Position numbers and translations under genes: made by a program. From Algibacillus agarilyticus (GTDB lineage Bacteria > Pseudomonadota > Gammaproteobacteria > Enterobacterales > Alteromonadaceae): DNA of 60,356 bases. How positions within the stretch are numbered: the first letter of the stretch is position 1; each line of letters opens with the position of its first letter. Of the stretch, positions 43,465 to 52,880 are shown piece after piece. The stretch lies in contig NZ_QMED01000029.1 in assembly GCF_003286125.1 (NCBI RefSeq), positions 1 through 60,356 of the forward strand, written 5' to 3'. The notes beneath the pieces were generated by a model. That model had not been told where the DNA came from. It worked only from the letters and a program-made list of their open reading frames with translations, and searched no databases.

Positions 43465-45300
43465 ATGTATAAAAAAGTATTTACACTCTCTGCTATGGCA
43501 CTATTGATTAGTGCCTGTGGTGGCAGTAGCGAAACTAAACCAGAAATTCAAAACGCACCAGGCGCATTAACCCTTTCCGGTAATGCCGAATACGGTAGCT
43601 ACCTCAAAGTACAAATATCAGATCCAGATGGTATTTCAAACTTATCCACTGCTAAGTACCAGTGGCAACGAAATTCAGTCAATATCGATGGCGCAACTGA
43701 TCTTAGCTATACGATAACAACCGATGATTTTGGTCATACGCTCCGCGCTAACGTTGTTTATGTTGATGATAAGGGCTTTGATAACGCATTAACTTCAGCG
43801 CAAACGGCTAAAATCGCCACGGTGAACTCTACAGGCATTATCACTATCGAGGGTATAAACAAACAAGCACAAATCCTTAATGCCGTATTGGTTGATGGCA
43901 ATGGTTTCGATACTAATCATGTTAGCTTCACTTGGCTTGCAGATGACGAAGTTATTAACGGACAAACGAGTTCTACGTTAATACTTGGCAAGGAGCTGGT
44001 AGGAAAAATAATATCGGTAGAAGTTAACTACACCGATCAAAATGGCTTTAATGAGAGATTAACTTATGCACAAACCGCCGCGATTGAAACCAGAGAAAAT
44101 AGTCCAGGGGTATTGTCGCTTAGCGGTGCTAACGATAAACCATTAAGCTTAGAAGTTGGCGCGACATTACAAGCTAACCTTTTGGATGCTAATACCATAA
44201 CCGCTCCGGTGACTTATTATTGGTATTCGGGCGATGACTTAAAAGCAGATAATAACCAAACAAGTTATGCCCTGAAACAAACTGATATCGGTAAGTCAAT
44301 TTACGTGAAAGCAGAGTATATTGACAGTGATGGTTATGCGGAATCGGTGTTATCAGTGAATACTGATGCAGTGGTCGATGTTGATTTGGGTATTCCCGGC
44401 GGCATTGATTACCCCGTGGGCGCAAGCATTATGGGTAATAATCCAATCCAGCGTAACGCCACTAAAACCAATGAATCATTTGAAGGTGGCGGTTGGAACG
44501 CAGGAACAATACGCGACCACCTATACAGCCCAGGACTAGACAAAAGCTTAACCAAAAGCTTCCGTTTTGTGCAATTTCAAGGGCCACACTCGTTTGCCGC
44601 AGAAAACACCATCACCCGTTTAGGTAATTACTCGGCAAAACTCCATTGGAAGCATGGTGATCCAGGCAAGTGGAACGGTGATGTTAACAAAATAGATAAT
44701 GAAGACCGCAAGGCAATGTTCCATGGTAAAAATGTGAGTAGTCACAGCGCAACGGCTTGGTATGGATTTAGTATCTACTTCCCTAGTAATGAAATGGTAT
44801 TAACCGCTGAGCAAAATCCATTGTTTTTCCAACTACATGGAGCGCCAGATTCAATAACAGGGGATAAGGAGCCTGGCCGTCAACCGCCGATTGCACTTAC
44901 CGTTGACAGTAATAACTTTAATGTTGGCTACGGCTGGGATGCAAGAAAATTTAATAAAAACACAGCTGGCCAAGGACGTGGAAAATTCAGTATTCCGGTC
45001 AATTTTGCTAGCGATTACCAAGATAGATGGGTAGATTTTGTTCTACAAGTAAGGGCCAACCCATTGGAAGAAAAAGGTTTTATCAACTTGTGGATCGACG
45101 GCATACAAGTGCTCGGCGAAAATAACCTGCAAATTGGTTATAACGATGACAAAGGCCTTTATCCTTCGTGGGGCTGGTACCAAACGGGTAATAACGCCTA
45201 TCGCACCAAAGACGCGATCATGTATATGGACGAGTTCCGTCATGTAGAAGCCGCTGACGCTGGCTATTATGATGTCGCGCCCGGCTATTTTGAACAATAA
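43465..45300 (+). CDS. Polysaccharide lyase-like lipoprotein with Ig-like repeats
   Basis: A 611-residue lipoprotein (lipobox ISAC near residue 18). Three Ig-like repeats of about 90 residues (pattern YQWQR, TDDFGHTLRANVVYVDDKGF; WLADDEVINGQ; YWYSGDDLKADNN) are followed by a C-terminal jelly roll of about 290 residues resembling heparin-lyase-like polysaccharide lyases: FRFVQFQGPHSFA, GNYSAKLHWKHGDPGKWNGD, DRKAMFHGKNVSSHSATAWY, FFQLHGAPDS, DRWVDFVLQVRANPLEEKGF, INLWIDGIQVL and YMDEFRHVEA. Family number is uncertain; PL28- or PL20-like uronate lyases are the best guesses. Divergent from the TonB receptor cluster, so it probably supplies a second ulvan-cutting activity. A strong terminator follows. 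Confidence 0.75.
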   Translation: MYKKVFTLSAMALLISACGGSSETKPEIQNAPGALTLSGNAEYGSYLKVQISDPDGISNLSTAKYQWQRNSVNIDGATDLSYTITTDDFGHTLRANVVYVDDKGFDNALTSAQTAKIATVNSTGIITIEGINKQAQILNAVLVDGNGFDTNHVSFTWLADDEVINGQTSSTLILGKELVGKIISVEVNYTDQNGFNERLTYAQTAAIETRENSPGVLSLSGANDKPLSLEVGATLQANLLDANTITAPVTYYWYSGDDLKADNNQTSYALKQTDIGKSIYVKAEYIDSDGYAESVLSVNTDAVVDVDLGIPGGIDYPVGASIMGNNPIQRNATKTNESFEGGGWNAGTIRDHLYSPGLDKSLTKSFRFVQFQGPHSFAAENTITRLGNYSAKLHWKHGDPGKWNGDVNKIDNEDRKAMFHGKNVSSHSATAWYGFSIYFPSNEMVLTAEQNPLFFQLHGAPDSITGDKEPGRQPPIALTVDSNNFNVGYGWDARKFNKNTAGQGRGKFSIPVNFASDYQDRWVDFVLQVRANPLEEKGFINLWIDGIQVLGENNLQIGYNDDKGLYPSWGWYQTGNNAYRTKDAIMYMDEFRHVEAADAGYYDVAPGYFEQ

Positions 45301-45348
45301 TTAGGGCGATCCGTCTTTCTCTATAGAAAGCCACCGTTTTTTGATAAG

Positions 45349-45384
45349 AAAATGTCGTTCACCTTGGGTGAGCGACATTTTTTC
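45349..45384 (+). terminator. Intrinsic terminator after lyase gene
   Basis: AATGTCGTTCACC-TTG-GGTGAGCGACATT (13 bp, one wobble) followed by five further T's. Strong, simple terminator for the lyase transcript. Confidence 0.82.
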
Positions 45385-45623
45385 TTTAAGCTGCAAAAAA
45401 ATTTGTTGTGCTCATAAATGATGTTCAAGGCTAATTCCATATTCCCTCACCCTCTGCCAATCAAGGCTGCATACACGACCTTGATTGATTTAAATATATC
45501 AATTTTATCAACCAAGGCCTGTTCTATTGAGGCCTTGCAGCTAAAAATAATCAATGCAGGCAGTTGGCCCGATTAACAATACAGAATAAAAATAAGGAAT
45601 ACAGGATAACATCATGAATGTAA

Positions 45624-45774
45624 CCAGCAGAGCCGATAGAATCAAAGCCCGAATCTAAAGTACCAAAAGAAATAGCTCCGGTAGAAGACAGTAGCTAGGG
45701 GGAGCTCAACCACAAGTATACTCTTTTCTCTACTCACTCTGGCGGCACTCCGTAGAAAACGATATGAATGCTAA
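45624..45774 (+). pseudogene. Orphan GlyGly-CTERM tail of a lost secreted protein
   Basis: One frame reads a Pro/Glu/Ser-rich linker (PIESKPESKVPKEIA, then PVEDSS) up to a TAG; shifting one base gives RGSSTTSILFSLLTLAAL with RRKRYEC and a stop. Linker, Gly-Ser, hydrophobic helix and basic end together are a GlyGly-CTERM sorting tail. There is no open frame upstream, so only the last 50 codons of the gene survive, with one frameshift. The rest of 45301-45828 holds the lyase terminator and no other gene. Confidence 0.6.
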
Positions 45775-45828
45775 CGCTTGAGTTAAAATATTGAAAAACA
45801 GCTGAATAGTTTAAAATTATTGTCTCGC

Positions 45829-46116
45829 TTAACCCAAGTTATGGTTAACTAACAAATAAGCGCCTGTTAAAAGCCCCGCATGTAACATGACCGAAAATAG
45901 ACAACCGATCAAATTGAGCTTAGGTGTTATCCCCCAAAACTGAAAACTTAAAGCGGAATATAGCGCTTTAGGGCGCGACTGAAGTGAATTAAAATATTTA
46001 AACTCTGTGAGTTTTGTGGTTAATTGTGGGTTAGATCTTATAACATCATCTAGCGTTCTATCATAAATAAAAGCAAAGCCATAAAGGCAAATTAAATAGA
46101 CTAAAATTAAATTCAA
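45829..46116 (-). CDS. Small membrane protein of unknown function
   Basis: 95 residues with a helix at each end (LILVYLICLYGFAFIY and LNLIGCLFSVMLHAGLLTGA) and a charged middle (TTKLTEFKYFNSLQSRPKAL). TTG start with AGGAA six bases before it, which supports translation. No family recognised. Stands alone on this strand. Confidence 0.55.
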   Translation of the reverse strand: MNLILVYLICLYGFAFIYDRTLDDVIRSNPQLTTKLTEFKYFNSLQSRPKALYSALSFQFWGITPKLNLIGCLFSVMLHAGLLTGAYLLVNHNLG

Positions 46117-46528
46117 AGTGATTCCTACGTTATTCCTAAGGTATTTCTAAGTTAAAAGCCCACCTAAGCAACCGATACGCTTATTGTTAGTGCTTGATGA
46201 CAATATACACCGGACGGTAAATTTAACAACACCGCAGGTTAATGTTCGCACATCACCTTTATAATAACAGATTGCCTTTTACTAAAAAGGTGAACCGTTT
46301 ATTAACATGATAACAAAGGTGCCGCGACCTGCATTCCCCCTTTAGATTTAAGAATCATTTAACGACACCCACCTCAGTCTATGTATATACTGCATCTTAG
46401 AGAATACAAGCGTGACTTGAGCCTATATTGATAAGTATAATGATAATGACCTGTTTAAATAAATGATGCAGATGCGCGAATCAATTAAACAGCATATTAA
46501 TAACAATTTTAAATGGATGATTTAACGC
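46117..46528. other. 412-bp divergent gap
   Basis: Separates two divergently read genes. AT-rich with no coding remnant, repeat or clear hairpin that I could identify; it presumably holds both promoters. Confidence 0.4.
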
Positions 46529-48370
46529 TTGGTATCTAAATTAGAACAGTTTTCGACCGAGAATTTTACCCAATCTGTGCGAAAAACGTTAAAGCAAAGC
46601 GGCCTTTTTAGCGATGCAAGTGAGGAGTTACTCTCTGCACTTATTCAGACAGTCAAAATAGTTGAAGTAGAAGGCGGCGAGCGCCTGCTAACTCAAGGCG
46701 AAGAATCGGCTTCAATGCAAGTATTAATAAGTGGTCGTTTACTCGCCGTTAAACGTAATGCAGATGGTTCGAGTACACGATTAGGTGAAATAGGCCCCGG
46801 CAGTAGTGTTGGCGAAGTCGGTTTGGTGTTACAACAACCCAGATCAGCTGATGTATTTGCCATAAGAGACTCATCAGTAGCTGAATTAAACAGAGATGCG
46901 TTTGAATATTTGCTTAAAACGCACCCTATTGAATTAAATCGTGCCATTGCTAGAAAAATATTTGAATACAGCGTTATTTCACCTAAAAAACCAACATCAG
47001 CCGGTGCAACTTCATTTGCCATCGTGCCATTAGATGATTCGGTAGATGTAACTCAGTTTTGCGATCAGTTAGTCCAAGCCTTGAAATTACAAGGAAGCGT
47101 TTATCATTTTCGACCGCAAGAAGGTGAGCAAATTCATCAAGACGGAACCAGCAATTTAGCAACCAATCAGTATATTGCTAGACTAGAGCACGAATACGAT
47201 AGTTTGCTTTATGAACCCTCACAAACAAACACCACTTGGTCAAATTTAGCCGTTAGGCAAGCCGATAAAGTATTTTTTGTGGTCAGCCCTAACACCCAAC
47301 CTGAGCACGTTACATTGCAAGAGGCATGGTTTAATACGCCAGGGTTTGAGATGGTGCAAAAATCGTTAGTCATTTTGCACCCTGAATCCACCCTAAAACC
47401 GATAGTTGATATGGCATGGCATAATAAATTGCAGTTGCATCGGTTATACCCTGTTCGGTTTAATAATCAGCAAGACATTGAACGCCTTGCACGCTTTATG
47501 ACGGATAATGCCGTTGGTTTAGTGTTAGGCGGTGGCGGCGCACGCGGCTTTGCCCATGTCGGCGTATTACAAGCGTTAGCCGAGCGAAATATTGCCATTG
47601 ATATGATTTGTGGTAATAGCATGGGAGCCTTAATTGCCGGGCAATATGTTAACGGCACGCCCATTAGTGATTTAGTTAACACCACACGAAATTTCGCCAA
47701 AGGTGGCGAGCGACCCACGTTTCCTATTCATTCGATTTTTAGCGGCAATAGAGTTCGTCGCGACATCATTAAAATGTTTGATAACGCGTTAATAGAATGC
47801 CAATGGATACAATTTTTTACCGTTTCTTGTAATTTAACCTGTGCGACGATCCATGTGCATGATTCGGGTACGATGTGGGAAGCTGTGCTCGCTAGCAATT
47901 CACCCGCCGCCATTGCTCCCCCCGTAATTCATAATGGCGAGTTTTTAGTAGATGCCGCTTTACTTGATAATGTGCCAGTCGATGCCATGCGTAAAAAACT
48001 GGGGTTTGGCACCGTGATCGCGGTAGATGTTGATGTAAAAGATGAGCTCCGTGTACCTAAATCATTAAAAAAAGTGAACCCTTGGAAAATGTTATGGCAG
48101 CGTTTATTTAATCGTAAAGCAGACCCAATTCCGAGTATTTTTGATATTCTTAATCGGTCTGGTCACTTAGGGGGGTTAATTCATCGAGAGGCTTCGATTG
48201 CCAAAACCAACCTTTATTTGCAACCACCCGTGTCGCGCTTTTCATTAATGGCATACGCACGCGGTGAACGCATTGCCCAAGTGGGCTATCATTACGCAAT
48301 ACAACAAATTACACAGTGGCAAGCATCTTTAGAAAAAGATGCGGCAAAAGCGAAAGCTGAAAAAAGGTAA
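46529..48370 (+). CDS. Patatin-like phospholipase with cyclic-nucleotide-binding domain
   Basis: A 613-residue NTE/RssA-type serine lipase. Residues about 15-140 form a cNMP-binding fold (VEVEGGERLLTQGEESASM, GEIGPGSSVGEVGLVLQQPR). The patatin domain, from about 325, has the oxyanion loop GLVLGGGGARGFAHVGVLQA, nucleophile Ser364 in GNSMG and the dyad Asp in VDAALLDNVPVD. It hydrolyses phospholipid or lysophospholipid acyl chains. The start is TTG; the only nearby ATG (46513) is out of frame and soon stops. A single gene, unrelated to the polysaccharide locus. Bacterial members of this two-domain plan are widespread in marine gammaproteobacteria. Confidence 0.88.
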   Translation: MVSKLEQFSTENFTQSVRKTLKQSGLFSDASEELLSALIQTVKIVEVEGGERLLTQGEESASMQVLISGRLLAVKRNADGSSTRLGEIGPGSSVGEVGLVLQQPRSADVFAIRDSSVAELNRDAFEYLLKTHPIELNRAIARKIFEYSVISPKKPTSAGATSFAIVPLDDSVDVTQFCDQLVQALKLQGSVYHFRPQEGEQIHQDGTSNLATNQYIARLEHEYDSLLYEPSQTNTTWSNLAVRQADKVFFVVSPNTQPEHVTLQEAWFNTPGFEMVQKSLVILHPESTLKPIVDMAWHNKLQLHRLYPVRFNNQQDIERLARFMTDNAVGLVLGGGGARGFAHVGVLQALAERNIAIDMICGNSMGALIAGQYVNGTPISDLVNTTRNFAKGGERPTFPIHSIFSGNRVRRDIIKMFDNALIECQWIQFFTVSCNLTCATIHVHDSGTMWEAVLASNSPAAIAPPVIHNGEFLVDAALLDNVPVDAMRKKLGFGTVIAVDVDVKDELRVPKSLKKVNPWKMLWQRLFNRKADPIPSIFDILNRSGHLGGLIHREASIAKTNLYLQPPVSRFSLMAYARGERIAQVGYHYAIQQITQWQASLEKDAAKAKAEKR

Positions 48371-48546
48371 AGTTAACAAAGATAAATACGTTCTTGAGCA
48401 CTAAAGAAAGCAGCCCAAAGTCACTTCACGCTTTGTTGTTTTAGTTTAAAAGGCAATTTGAGACTGCGCTGCGACGTCTCGATTGAGTCCATTTAGGATC
48501 ACTCTAGTCGTTACCATTAAATCATTCGATGCTCAAGGAGCGACTC

Positions 48547-51500
48547 ATGGCGATCGACTTAAACCATATCGACTTAAACCATACCGACCTAGACCATATC
48601 AACTTAAACAACAGCAACGATATTATTTTGCCCCTAGCCCCAAGCCAACATCAAATTTGGGTTGATCAACAATCATGGCCTGATAGTGCGCACTTAAATA
48701 TTGGCGGCAGAAGCAAAGTATATGGAAAATTAAATTTACCCTTACTTGAACAGTCTTTGCAATATTTAACAACACAGAGTGAAGCATTACGGTTATGCCC
48801 AACAGCCGACGGAAAACAATGTTTAGTAACACAATGGCCAGATAAGCTTATTAAATATGCCGACTTATCAACGGTTGAAAACCAAGAAGACACCCTCACC
48901 CAAATGATTGCCGAACACATGAAACAGCCTTTTGTGCTAGATGGTAAAAATAGACCCTGGTGTATCTATGTTTGGCAGTTAAATCATGAATGCCATGCGC
49001 TGTGGATTAAATTCCATCATTTGGTGATGGACGGTTTTGGCACCTCGGCATTTTTTAAACAGTGGAGTGCAATACATTGCGCTTTAGCGAATGAACAAAC
49101 ACCAGCACCGATTGATGCACCTAGTTATCAATCATATATTGACGATTCACTAGCTTATTTAGACTCGAGTACCTATCAAAAAGACGCCGAATATTGGCAC
49201 CAAGCATTACCGACTCTGCCCCCAGCGATATTGTCAAAATTAACCAAGCAATCTAAGGCCGGTCAGTTACCTTTAGGACATCATTATTACGAATTATTAC
49301 CGCGTGTAGAATATGATGCATTAACCGAATTCGCTAAAGACAATAAAGTCACGGTGTACCATCTTTTTATTGCCGTTGTCGCTATATATTTATGTCGAGT
49401 ACATAACAAAAACGAGATCGTGATGGGTGTACCGGTGCTTAACCGAAAAGGTAAACGCTTTAAAAGCACCTTAGGCACATTTTCTGCGGTTTTACCACTT
49501 AAAGTAACCATCAACAATAATAAAAACGTGTATCAATTATTAAGTGAAATTGCCGCAGAGCTGCGCAGTGTATACCGCCATACCCGTTACCCGCTTTATC
49601 ATTTAACAAAAAAATTAGACCTGCTAAATACAGGGCGCGATAGCATGTTTGATGTATTACTGTCGTTTGAGCCACACAGTTATAATGTATATTTTGATCA
49701 AGCACAATTGCGTCAACCTAGACAACTTTTGGCCGCGAATGCGCGCTTTCCGCTGTTAGTCAATGTGTGTGAATTTCATGAGCAAGCACCTGTCGAATTG
49801 GTGTTAGAAGCCAGTTCAGATTACTTTACCCAACATGAAACTGAGCAAACAACACACAGGCTGCATCACTTATTGCTGAATATAATAAACCAACCAGAAC
49901 AAAGCCTAGGCACATTGCCTTTATTAACACCGCAAGAGCACAAAAAATTACTCATAACAAAACACGCTGATGTGCTATGCCACACTGATATAAAGGCCTT
50001 TATAAATACCTTTGAGCAATTTGCGTTACAGCAGCCGCATAACATTGCATTGCGTTGGCTTGCCGATGGCAAACAAAAGGCGATGGATTATCAAACCTTT
50101 AACATGCATGCTAATCGACTGGCTAATGAACTACTAAAACAAGGTGTAAAACAAGATATTGTTGCGGTTATTGCTCCCCGTTTACCCCAAACCATTATTG
50201 CCTTTTTTGCCGTCGCTAAAATAGGTGGCGCTTTTTTACCAATTGACCCAAACACGGATCCAGCTCGTATGGGTAAAATGCTTAAGCACTGCACATCACC
50301 AGTGACTTTAATTACGCAACAATCGCTCGCAATTGCGCAGCAACTCACCCTAAAAACAATCACCATTGATGATGCTAACGCACCTTTATTAACTCAAACC
50401 AACACTTCAGACCAAAACCCGAATATTGTAATCAAGCCAGATTCAGCAGCCGTTGTATTGTTTACTTCTGGCTCAACAGGCGATCCCAAAGGCGTCGTAA
50501 TGACCCATTCGGGATTAGCCAAACGCATGGCGTGGCTAGGGCGTAACGTTAACTTTGGTGTTGATGACATCGCGTTACAGTCGATTCAATTAACGTTTGA
50601 CCCTTGCTTAATGGAGATTTTATTACCCTTAACCCATGGGGGTAGTTTGGCATTACCGCCAGCAGAAACCTTAGCACCCGGTAAAATTGCTTACTATGCC
50701 GAGCTATTTGGCGCGACTTATTTTTCGACTGTACCCACGTTGTTACGCTATTTTTGTCAAACAGCAAAGAACCATCCAAAACTAAAAATAAAAGCAGTGG
50801 GTTGTGGTGGCGAACGGTTAACAAAACAAATAGCACAAGAATTTACCGACCAAACCGGTGCACAGGTATACAACTTTTGGGGATTAACAGAAACAACCAT
50901 TTTTGCCAGCTATTACCGTTTTGATGGTGAAACCTGTTCAGATCAAGTTCCTATTGGTTTGCCAATAGACGATAGCCGCTTATATGTACTTGATAAATAC
51001 TTACAACCTTTACCAAAAGGCGTTACCGGCGAAATTTACGTCGGCGGAAGTGCAATAGCCAGTGGTTATTTAAATGAACCACAGCTCACAGCAAAAAAAT
51101 ATATAACCGACCCCTTCTCATCTAATGGCAAAATGTTTAAAAGTGGTGACTTAGGCTATTGGGATCACAATGAACAATTACAATTTGTCAGTCGTATTGA
51201 CAATATGCTTAAAGTAAGAGGACAAAGAGTAGAACCAAGCCAAGTAGAAGCCGCATTATGTCAGCTTTGTTTTATAGAAGGGGCAGCCGTTAAATTAGTC
51301 AATGAACAGTTACAAGGTTGGATTGAACTAACCGAGTCGACAACCAACAAAACGCAGCTAACCAACATAGCGCAAAATATCAAAACAAGCTTACTCAAAA
51401 CTCTGCCGGCTTATATGGTACCCATTGATTTTACCCTTGTTAAAACATTACCCCGTCAACCCGGCGGAAAGCTAGACTATAAGGCATTAGTAGCCGACCC

Positions 51501-52497
51501 AATTGCAAATATCACGGAACAGGCAATAAACAAAACAACTTGCCAACCCGAAACGCCTATTGAGCAGCTATTATTAACATTATGGCGTGATACGCTAAAA
51601 ATCGAAAACCTGCATGTTAACAGTGATTTTTTTCAATGTGGTGGCGACTCACTTGGGGCTTTACAGCTACTAACGGGTGTTGAGTCGCAACTGGGTTACC
51701 GGTTGCCACTGGCTACGATGCTACAACACCCAACAGTGAGTACATTGGCGCAAGCCCTTGCTAATAAATCACCCACATTACAAATTAATTTAAGTGAACA
51801 TCAACAAGGCACCTGTATTTATTTAGCTGCATCAGGACACGGCGACGCGCTACGTTTTAAACTGTTAGCTAAAGCATTAGGTCAACATTTCCATATAAAA
51901 ATGTTGCAACCGCCTATCACCTCATCAGGTGACGCATTTGATACACTTGAACAATTGGCGAGCCAATATGCCAAGCTAATAACAACCAATCACCATGATA
52001 CGCCGCCTATACTGGCAGGATTTTCTGTGGGTGGTATCTCTATTTTAGAAACCGCTAACGCATTAATAGACCTCGACTTCACCTTTAACAATATTATTCT
52101 CATTGATTCCACGTATCCCAATTGGTTTGTTCGCCGCACCCCCATATGGCAAGTTGCGGGCTGGCTAGTTAAACGCCTTGGCTTACAAGAGTTAAATGTT
52201 AATCAACGTTCATTAGGCTCTTTGTTTAGTGACAATGGGTTAAACAGCCAAATTAACGCGTTGCGTCATTACCAGCCAAAATCATTGTCACAACCTATAA
52301 CCTTAGTCGCCTCATCAGGTTTAAAACGGTGGTATTACTTTTTACTAAAACCGTGGCGAAAGTTGCTAGGTGAACAATTAAATGAAGTCACCATTCCGGG
52401 GTTTCATGGCTCTCTATTTACTGAAAAACATGTAAATGGATTAGCAGAAATATTTACACGCTTAACTAGACTCACTAAAGGCAATAAAAAACATTAG
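48547..52497 (+). CDS. One-module non-ribosomal peptide synthetase (C-A-T-TE)
   Basis: About 1316 residues. Condensation domain (about 25-440) with HHLVMDGFG intact; adenylation domain (about 470-970) with LFTSGSTGDPKGVVMTHSG, NFWGLTETT (GLTE for the usual GPTE), GYLNEPQLTAKKY and KVRGQRVEPSQVEAAL; carrier domain with GGDSLGALQLL (Ser near 1032); thioesterase with GFSVGGIS (Ser near 1158). So one amino acid is activated, joined to an incoming acyl or peptidyl group and released by hydrolysis or transfer. ATG at 48547 has AAGGAG upstream; an ATG 18 bases earlier is less likely. No phosphopantetheinyl transferase or partner synthetase is beside it, and the product is unknown. Confidence 0.9.
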   Translation: MAIDLNHIDLNHTDLDHINLNNSNDIILPLAPSQHQIWVDQQSWPDSAHLNIGGRSKVYGKLNLPLLEQSLQYLTTQSEALRLCPTADGKQCLVTQWPDKLIKYADLSTVENQEDTLTQMIAEHMKQPFVLDGKNRPWCIYVWQLNHECHALWIKFHHLVMDGFGTSAFFKQWSAIHCALANEQTPAPIDAPSYQSYIDDSLAYLDSSTYQKDAEYWHQALPTLPPAILSKLTKQSKAGQLPLGHHYYELLPRVEYDALTEFAKDNKVTVYHLFIAVVAIYLCRVHNKNEIVMGVPVLNRKGKRFKSTLGTFSAVLPLKVTINNNKNVYQLLSEIAAELRSVYRHTRYPLYHLTKKLDLLNTGRDSMFDVLLSFEPHSYNVYFDQAQLRQPRQLLAANARFPLLVNVCEFHEQAPVELVLEASSDYFTQHETEQTTHRLHHLLLNIINQPEQSLGTLPLLTPQEHKKLLITKHADVLCHTDIKAFINTFEQFALQQPHNIALRWLADGKQKAMDYQTFNMHANRLANELLKQGVKQDIVAVIAPRLPQTIIAFFAVAKIGGAFLPIDPNTDPARMGKMLKHCTSPVTLITQQSLAIAQQLTLKTITIDDANAPLLTQTNTSDQNPNIVIKPDSAAVVLFTSGSTGDPKGVVMTHSGLAKRMAWLGRNVNFGVDDIALQSIQLTFDPCLMEILLPLTHGGSLALPPAETLAPGKIAYYAELFGATYFSTVPTLLRYFCQTAKNHPKLKIKAVGCGGERLTKQIAQEFTDQTGAQVYNFWGLTETTIFASYYRFDGETCSDQVPIGLPIDDSRLYVLDKYLQPLPKGVTGEIYVGGSAIASGYLNEPQLTAKKYITDPFSSNGKMFKSGDLGYWDHNEQLQFVSRIDNMLKVRGQRVEPSQVEAALCQLCFIEGAAVKLVNEQLQGWIELTESTTNKTQLTNIAQNIKTSLLKTLPAYMVPIDFTLVKTLPRQPGGKLDYKALVADPIANITEQAINKTTCQPETPIEQLLLTLWRDTLKIENLHVNSDFFQCGGDSLGALQLLTGVESQLGYRLPLATMLQHPTVSTLAQALANKSPTLQINLSEHQQGTCIYLAASGHGDALRFKLLAKALGQHFHIKMLQPPITSSGDAFDTLEQLASQYAKLITTNHHDTPPILAGFSVGGISILETANALIDLDFTFNNIILIDSTYPNWFVRRTPIWQVAGWLVKRLGLQELNVNQRSLGSLFSDNGLNSQINALRHYQPKSLSQPITLVASSGLKRWYYFLLKPWRKLLGEQLNEVTIPGFHGSLFTEKHVNGLAEIFTRLTRLTKGNKKH
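48553..48612 (+). repeat. Four 15-bp coding repeats at the NRPS N-terminus
   Basis: ATCGACTTAAACCAT repeated four times with drift, encoding IDLNH-like pentapeptides (IDLNH, IDLNH, TDLDH, INLNN). They precede the condensation domain and look like a slippage-made leader; amino-acid changes increase toward the fourth copy. Confidence 0.85.
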
Positions 52498-52506
52498 GCG
52501 ATTTAG

Positions 52507-52876
52507 CTAGGGCGTGTTTATCTTTGTCGTATAGATTTTGTTCAATTCCAAAGCGTTTTGATCGCGGCATTGGCTTGATGGCATAGTGGTTCTACGTCAA
52601 AAGCCAATAACAAAGAGCAAAACGTTTTGGATTGAACCCAAAGGGCAGCGCATTTGCACTCTTTCTACTACGTTGCCCCACATGGATGTGGGGTAAGGTG
52701 ACTTTGCAGGAGCATAAAGTCTTTGCCCCACATAGATGTGGGGTAAGGTGACTTTGCAGGAGCATAAAATCTTTATCGCTCTTTTATGTAGAATAACGAC
52801 ACCGCAATCGCTCTGCCTTGTATAAATCGTGCAAATACGGCTGCAAAAGCATACACAAAAGATAAACACGCCCTAG
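52507..52876 (+). mobile_element. IS5-type MITE, copy with 100-bp insert (370 bp)
   Basis: CTAG on both sides with ends GGCGTGTTTATCTTTG and its near complement. Same element as 31461-31729 in the same orientation, but two 50-bp units have been added between ACGTT and ATCGC. It fills almost the whole gap between the NRPS and rhomboid genes. A 90-codon frame across it is an artefact. Confidence 0.8.
52676..52775 (+). repeat. 50-bp hairpin module, two tandem copies inside the MITE
   Basis: Each copy is CCCCAC-ATGGAT-GTGGGG (second copy ATAGAT), TAAGG, seven bases, GCAGGA, 14 bases. The layout matches the 47-bp unit of the TATAGTC elements although the stem sequence differs. Confidence 0.9.
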
Positions 52877-52880
52877 ACTA

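Noticed and set aside
52597-52869. 90-codon open frame between NRPS and rhomboid genes
   Set aside because: It lies wholly inside the MITE and follows its repeats.
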